DNA of 58,816 bases, from assembly GCA_022072445.1 (NCBI GenBank), contig JAJVHV010000030.1, forward strand, positions 148,822 to 207,637. Direction: 5' to 3'. The notes beneath the pieces are model-generated. The model was not told the origin of the DNA. It saw only the letters and a program-made list of their open reading frames with translations, and searched no databases. This DNA is from Phycisphaerae bacterium. Its GTDB lineage: Bacteria; Planctomycetota; Phycisphaerae; UBA1845; Fen-1342. The position numbers and the translations under genes are program-made. Every line of letters begins with the position of its first letter. Within the stretch, counting starts at the first letter, position 1. Shown here piece by piece: positions 55,927 to 58,816 of this stretch.

Positions 55927-56322
55927 ATGCCGATCACCGAAGACATCCAGGCGTACAACGCGGCCCAATCGGCCGGCGACAAGCGCATCTGCGACGCGCT
56001 CGCCACGACCATCGATCGACATTTGCCGGGCGCCGAGTGCAAGATCTGGCACCGGCACCCGGTGTGGTTCCTGGACGGCAATCCGATCGTGGGCTACAGC
56101 AAGCTCAAGGACTGCATCCGCCTGCTGTTCTGGAGCGGCCAGTCGTTCGACGAGCCCGGCCTGGCGCCCGAGGGCAGCTTCAAGGCCGCCGAAGCCCGGT
56201 TTGCCGCTGAAGATCAGATCGCCGCCAAGGACCTCCAACGCTGGCTCGAAAAGTCGACCGAGATCCAGTGGGATTACAAGAACATCATGAAGCGCAAGGG
56301 CAGGCTCGAGCGACTGAAGTAA
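55927..56322 (+). CDS. DUF1801-domain protein
   Basis: A 131-residue protein of the DUF1801 (YdhG-like, CyaY/iron chaperone-like fold) family: 'CDALATTIDRHLPGAECKIW', 'HPVWFLDGNPIVGYSKLKD', 'IRLLFWSGQSFDEPG' and the basic C-terminal 'WDYKNIMKRKGRLERL'. The family's function is not established; members travel with ArsR, SRPBCC and YdeI genes, as here. The ATG is at 55927, with CGGAGCG five bases ahead. It is full length. Confidence 0.88.
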   Translation: MPITEDIQAYNAAQSAGDKRICDALATTIDRHLPGAECKIWHRHPVWFLDGNPIVGYSKLKDCIRLLFWSGQSFDEPGLAPEGSFKAAEARFAAEDQIAAKDLQRWLEKSTEIQWDYKNIMKRKGRLERLK

Positions 56323-56354
56323 ATCGGCGGCCTCGTTCTCACGGCAATCCCGGA

Positions 56355-56984
56355 ATGAACGCAATGGCTGGTAAGACATCCAAGAAGTCAATCGAAACCG
56401 CCGCCGAAGCCGGATGCGTGATCCGCTTCCGTACAACACTCCTCCGCCCGAAGTCCGCGGACAAGCGCTCCGACTGGGCCTTCCTGATCCTGCCCAAAGA
56501 CGCCAGCACAGAACTCCCCTCTCGCGGACAGGTCACCGTCGAAGGCACCTTCAATGGCGTCGCCTTCCAAGCCACGCTCCAGCCCGACGGCCAGGGCGGA
56601 CACTGGCTCAAGGTGGACCGCAAGCTGCGCGAGGCGGCGGGCGCCCCCGGCACAGCCGGATTGCAGGCCGGCGACGTCGTCACGCTGGAAATCGCGCCAG
56701 TGGCCGAGGAGCCGGAACCCACGGTGCCGCCCGACCTGCGGAAGGCGCTCGCGGCCGCTCCGCCGAAGGCGCGCGAAGTGTGGGCGGACGTCACGCCCGC
56801 CGCACGCCGCGATTTCATTCACTGGATCACCTCGGGGAAGAAGGCAGAGACGCGCGTCAAGCGGATCGCGACGGCCTGCGATATGCTCGCCAAAGGCAAG
56901 CGCCGCCCGTGCTGCTTCGATCGGTCGGGGATGTATGACAAGAGCCTCAGTTGCCCGGTAGCCGATGACGAGTCAGAAACGTAG
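56355..56984 (+). CDS. DUF1905 and YdeI/OmpD-associated domain protein
   Basis: A 209-residue two-domain protein. Residues about 18-112 form the DUF1905 beta-barrel ('RSDWAFLILPKDASTELPSR', 'GQVTVEGTFNGVAFQATLQP', 'LQAGDVVTLEIAPV'). Residues about 125-195 form the helical YdeI/OmpD-associated domain ('VPPDLRKALAAAPPKAREVW' and 'RRDFIHWITSGKKAETRVKR', then 'ACDMLAKGKRRPC'). E. coli YdeI-type proteins are linked to polymyxin or bacteriocin tolerance, but the mechanism is unclear. The C-terminal 20 residues hold two Cys. An internal ATG at 56364 is an alternative start. It precedes the AlkD-like gene by five bases. Confidence 0.85.
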   Translation: MNAMAGKTSKKSIETAAEAGCVIRFRTTLLRPKSADKRSDWAFLILPKDASTELPSRGQVTVEGTFNGVAFQATLQPDGQGGHWLKVDRKLREAAGAPGTAGLQAGDVVTLEIAPVAEEPEPTVPPDLRKALAAAPPKAREVWADVTPAARRDFIHWITSGKKAETRVKRIATACDMLAKGKRRPCCFDRSGMYDKSLSCPVADDESET

Positions 56985-56989
56985 GGGCC

Positions 56990-57838
56990 ATGAAGCTCAA
57001 GGGAACGACGGCCATGAATCTCAAGGAAACGCTGGCGACACTCGAATCTCTCGGCGATGACAAGCGGCGGGAGTGGAACGTCAAGAACGGGGCGGGCAAG
57101 ACCAAGACGTTCGGCTGCGCGACGGGCGACATCCGCGCGCTCGCCAAGAAGATCAAGACCAACCACGAACTCGCGCTGGAACTCTGGAAGACCGGCAACG
57201 TCGATGCGCAACTGCTGGCGATCCTGCTGATGAAGCCGACATCGATCTCGGCTGCCGAGGTGGATCGCCTGGTGCGGTCGGCCACGTTCGTCTGGGTGGC
57301 GGACTGGCTGAACGCCTACATCGTCAAGGAACTGCCCCCCGCCGACAAGGAGTCGCTCCGCATCAAGTGGATGGACGATAAAGATGGCTGGGCAGCCCGC
57401 GCGGGGTGGAATTTGACGGCCAGCCGCATCGCCCAGACGGCGAAGGCGGGCAAGGCGGGCGCGGCGGGCAAGGCGGGCACGCGGGCAACGGCAAAAGAGG
57501 TAGCCAAGCCCGACAAGCCGCCAAAGGCTGCCGAGCCGGCCAAGGCTGCCAGGCCGGCAAAGGGAACCAGAGCGGTGGCAGATGGCGGGGCGGACCATCT
57601 CGATCTGCCGGCGCTGCTGGATCGCATCGAGTCGGAGATGGCCGCCGCGCCGCCGGAGGCGCAATGGACGATGAACGCCGCACTCGCGAACATCGGCATC
57701 CACGACGCGAAGCTCCGCAAGCGGGCCATCGCCATCGGCGAGAAGCTCGGGATCTATCGCGACTATCCGTGCTCGAAGGGCTGCACGTCGCCGTTCGCGC
57801 CGATCTGGATCAACGAGATGGTGAAGCGGCAGGGCTGA
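56990..57838 (+). CDS. AlkD-like DNA alkylation repair protein with a Lys/Ala-rich insert
   Basis: A 282-residue HEAT-like repeat protein resembling the DNA alkylation repair (AlkD) family: 'REWNVKNGAGKTKTFGCATG', 'DIRALAKKIKTNHELALELW', 'AQLLAILLMKPTSI' and 'VWVADWLNAYIVKELPP'. Residues 151-200 are a low-complexity, positively charged linker of AKAGKAG-type repeats, after which the domain resumes ('NAALANIGIHDAKLRKRAIA') and ends with a Cys pair (YPCSKGCTSPF). The linker is not typical of AlkD and may bind DNA non-specifically. ATG 57014 (MNLKETLATLES) is an alternative start. It is the last gene of the ArsR-SRPBCC-DUF1801-YdeI cassette. Confidence 0.82.
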   Translation: MKLKGTTAMNLKETLATLESLGDDKRREWNVKNGAGKTKTFGCATGDIRALAKKIKTNHELALELWKTGNVDAQLLAILLMKPTSISAAEVDRLVRSATFVWVADWLNAYIVKELPPADKESLRIKWMDDKDGWAARAGWNLTASRIAQTAKAGKAGAAGKAGTRATAKEVAKPDKPPKAAEPAKAARPAKGTRAVADGGADHLDLPALLDRIESEMAAAPPEAQWTMNAALANIGIHDAKLRKRAIAIGEKLGIYRDYPCSKGCTSPFAPIWINEMVKRQG

Positions 57839-58099
57839 ACGCCGCGAGGCGAACTGCGCGGCCACTCACTGCTTGCGAAATGGGATCGGACGCAACCAAC
57901 TTCCCGAGGCCGTTGACACGACGCGAGTTTTCTCGCCGTCATTGGTCGCGCCCTACCGACGCCACGAGCTGTGAAGAGCCTCGGGGGGCGATCGAAAGGC
58001 GTCGGCTTACGCTGAAAATATTTGACTCGGCACCTCCTTTCGGCGGCGTTGATTCCGCCAGCGGGTATTCTGTCTGACCGGGCCGGTTATTTCAAGACG

Positions 58100-58345
58100 C
58101 GCCCTCCGGGCGGAACCAGAGATTGAGGGCACTTCAATCCAGGCGTTGAAACGCTTGGCAACCATCGCGCGCCCTGCGGGCGAAGAAGTGACCCGCGTCC
58201 TCGCCCGGGCGGGCGCGTCTTCGACACAGAGCGAAAAACCCTCAGGCGCGTTTTCGCCCGGCAGGGGGCACGGACGTTACCAGGGGCTTCGAGCCCCTGG
58301 AAAGCGAACCACCCCCCCTCCCTCTTTTTTCCGCCCGGAGGGCGG
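58100..58345. repeat. REP-like hairpin cluster
   Basis: In the 403-bp gap 57839-58241 and into the transposase 3' end there are at least five GC hairpins: CGCCCTCCGGGCGG (58100-58113), CGCCCTGCGGGCG (58170-58182), CGCCCGGGCGGGCG (58202-58215), a 21-base hairpin with 9-bp arms (58280-58300, arm CCAGGGGCT, loop TCG) and CCGCCCGGAGGGCGG (58331-58345). Such clusters beside a Y1 transposase gene are the usual setting of REP elements and their RAYT. The first 250 bases of the gap show nothing. Confidence 0.72.
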
Positions 58346-58709
58346 ACGGAATCCCGTGTCGGCGAAGCAGCTCGCGGAACTCAGACTTGAAGTCCATGTG
58401 TTGGTGATGCTCCTTCTGCCGCGCGATATACGCTTCGACTTCGGGGACAGCCGACTTGCTCACCGTGAAGCCGCCATAGCCCTCCTGCCACGAGAAATGT
58501 CCGAGCTGTGGCCACGTCTCGTTGATCCACTTCGAGGACCGGCCCTTGATCTGCTGGAGCATGTTCGAGTGCGACAGATCGGCGCGGTACCGGATCAGCA
58601 GATGGACATGGTCGGGCATGCCGTTGATGGCGAGCAGCGTACAACGCACGTCCCGCAGGATGCCGCCCATGAAGGGATAAACGCGCTCCTCTAAGCTCGA
58701 CTTTCGCAC
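58242..58709 (-). pseudogene. REP-associated (IS200-like) tyrosine transposase, truncated at both ends
   Basis: A 155-residue frame with the core of a Y1 HUH transposase: the HUH motif in AINGMPDHVHLLIRY and the catalytic tyrosine in 'VPEVEAYIARQKEHH', with 'SSKWINETWPQLGHFSWQEG' between. It starts abruptly at 'RKSSLEERVYPFMGGILRD'; family members have about 25 more residues ahead (a strand with H-x-V-F-x-T-K), and an in-frame TAA lies 10 codons upstream. The C-terminus lacks the usual short tail and reads into the hairpin cluster for about 40 Arg/Gly/Ser residues. The gene is probably non-functional or mis-joined; an N-terminal frameshift is the alternative. The GTG start is nominal. Confidence 0.7.
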
Positions 58710-58710
58710 T

Positions 58711-58816
58711 TTACGCCGCCTGTTGGACGGCGTTTAGCAGGGATTGGACGAGTTTTGTGTGACCCCGGCCCTGCACGCGGAGTGACAAAACCTGCGCCCG
58801 GACGCTTTCGGATCGC
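58711..58816 (-). CDS. Possible C-terminus of an unidentified protein running off the window
   Basis: A minus-strand frame is open from the window edge to a TAA at 58711-58713, giving about 34 residues that end HTKLVQSLLNAVQQAA, a helical, plausible protein tail with mostly G or C in third positions. It ends one base before the transposase frame begins. It may equally be non-coding flank; too little is visible to name it. Confidence 0.25.
   Translation of the reverse strand, partial: RSESVRAQVLSLRVQGRGHTKLVQSLLNAVQQAA

Overview
The window is high-GC, gene-dense chromosomal DNA and most likely comes from a planctomycete (Planctomycetota, probably Phycisphaerae-like). The evidence is two secreted proteins ending in the NGFDIDPF-type dockerin-like repeats that are common in that phylum, several families I associate with it (GH10-like barrel protein, DUF1579, 'ResB + CcsA' cytochrome maturation), a very long secreted metalloprotease, and intergenic DNA full of palindromic and tandem repeats. 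The phylum call rests on recall of families, not on a search. No rRNA, tRNA, CRISPR array or prophage was seen.

Layout. 1-320: a 92-bp tandem repeat. 321-8315: a dockerin protein (-), a gene-free palindromic element, RidA, then a tightly overlapping run (aspartic protease-like protein, fungal-type cytosine deaminase, GH10-like protein, ComEA-like HhH protein, mannose-6-phosphate isomerase), closed by a strong minus-strand terminator and a second dockerin protein (-). 8481-12506: a four-gene operon ending in a MoaB/Mog-type protein, a 360-bp tandem palindrome array, a diacylglycerol kinase-family protein and a SirB1-like protein. 12670-19355 (-): pabB-pabC-nif3 followed, with overlap, by an NHL-propeller cytochrome with 20 CxxCH haem sites. 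19479-27670: small proteins, an OleA/FabH-like ketosynthase, the ResB/CcsA system II cytochrome c maturation pair (which could serve the 20-haem protein), and plsY. 27720-38050: ComF, XseB, a membrane coiled-coil/BRCT-like protein, an SPFH-GYF protein, MltA, SelB, an EEP-family protein and MetK.

38332-44160 is one 1,942-residue secreted metalloprotease with four copies of an unrecognised N-terminal repeat, an HEYGH protease domain and nine Fn3 modules. 44406-51461 holds HDOD and HD proteins, a MoaD-like protein, a nucleotidyltransferase, a cysteine synthase-family protein and two secreted proteins of unknown role. 51563-54487 is an arsenic resistance operon (arsR, an arsC-arsM fusion, acr3) with a textbook promoter/operator. 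54573-57838 is a second ArsR-controlled cassette (SRPBCC, small membrane protein, DUF1801, YdeI/DUF1905, AlkD-like). The window ends in a REP-like hairpin cluster with a damaged Y1 (REP-associated) transposase.

Recurring themes: (1) genes packed with 4-bp ATGA/GTGA overlaps; (2) -10 boxes (TAGAAT, TACAAT, TATACT) so close to start codons that several mRNAs should be leaderless or nearly so; (3) intergenic arrays of 7-bp and 8-bp tandem repeats, one of which forms the mltA stop/selB start junction. The most interesting items are the ArsC-ArsM fusion, the short-tandem-repeat arrays, the dispersed palindromic elements, the NHL/20-haem cytochrome and the repeat-built N-terminus of the giant protease.
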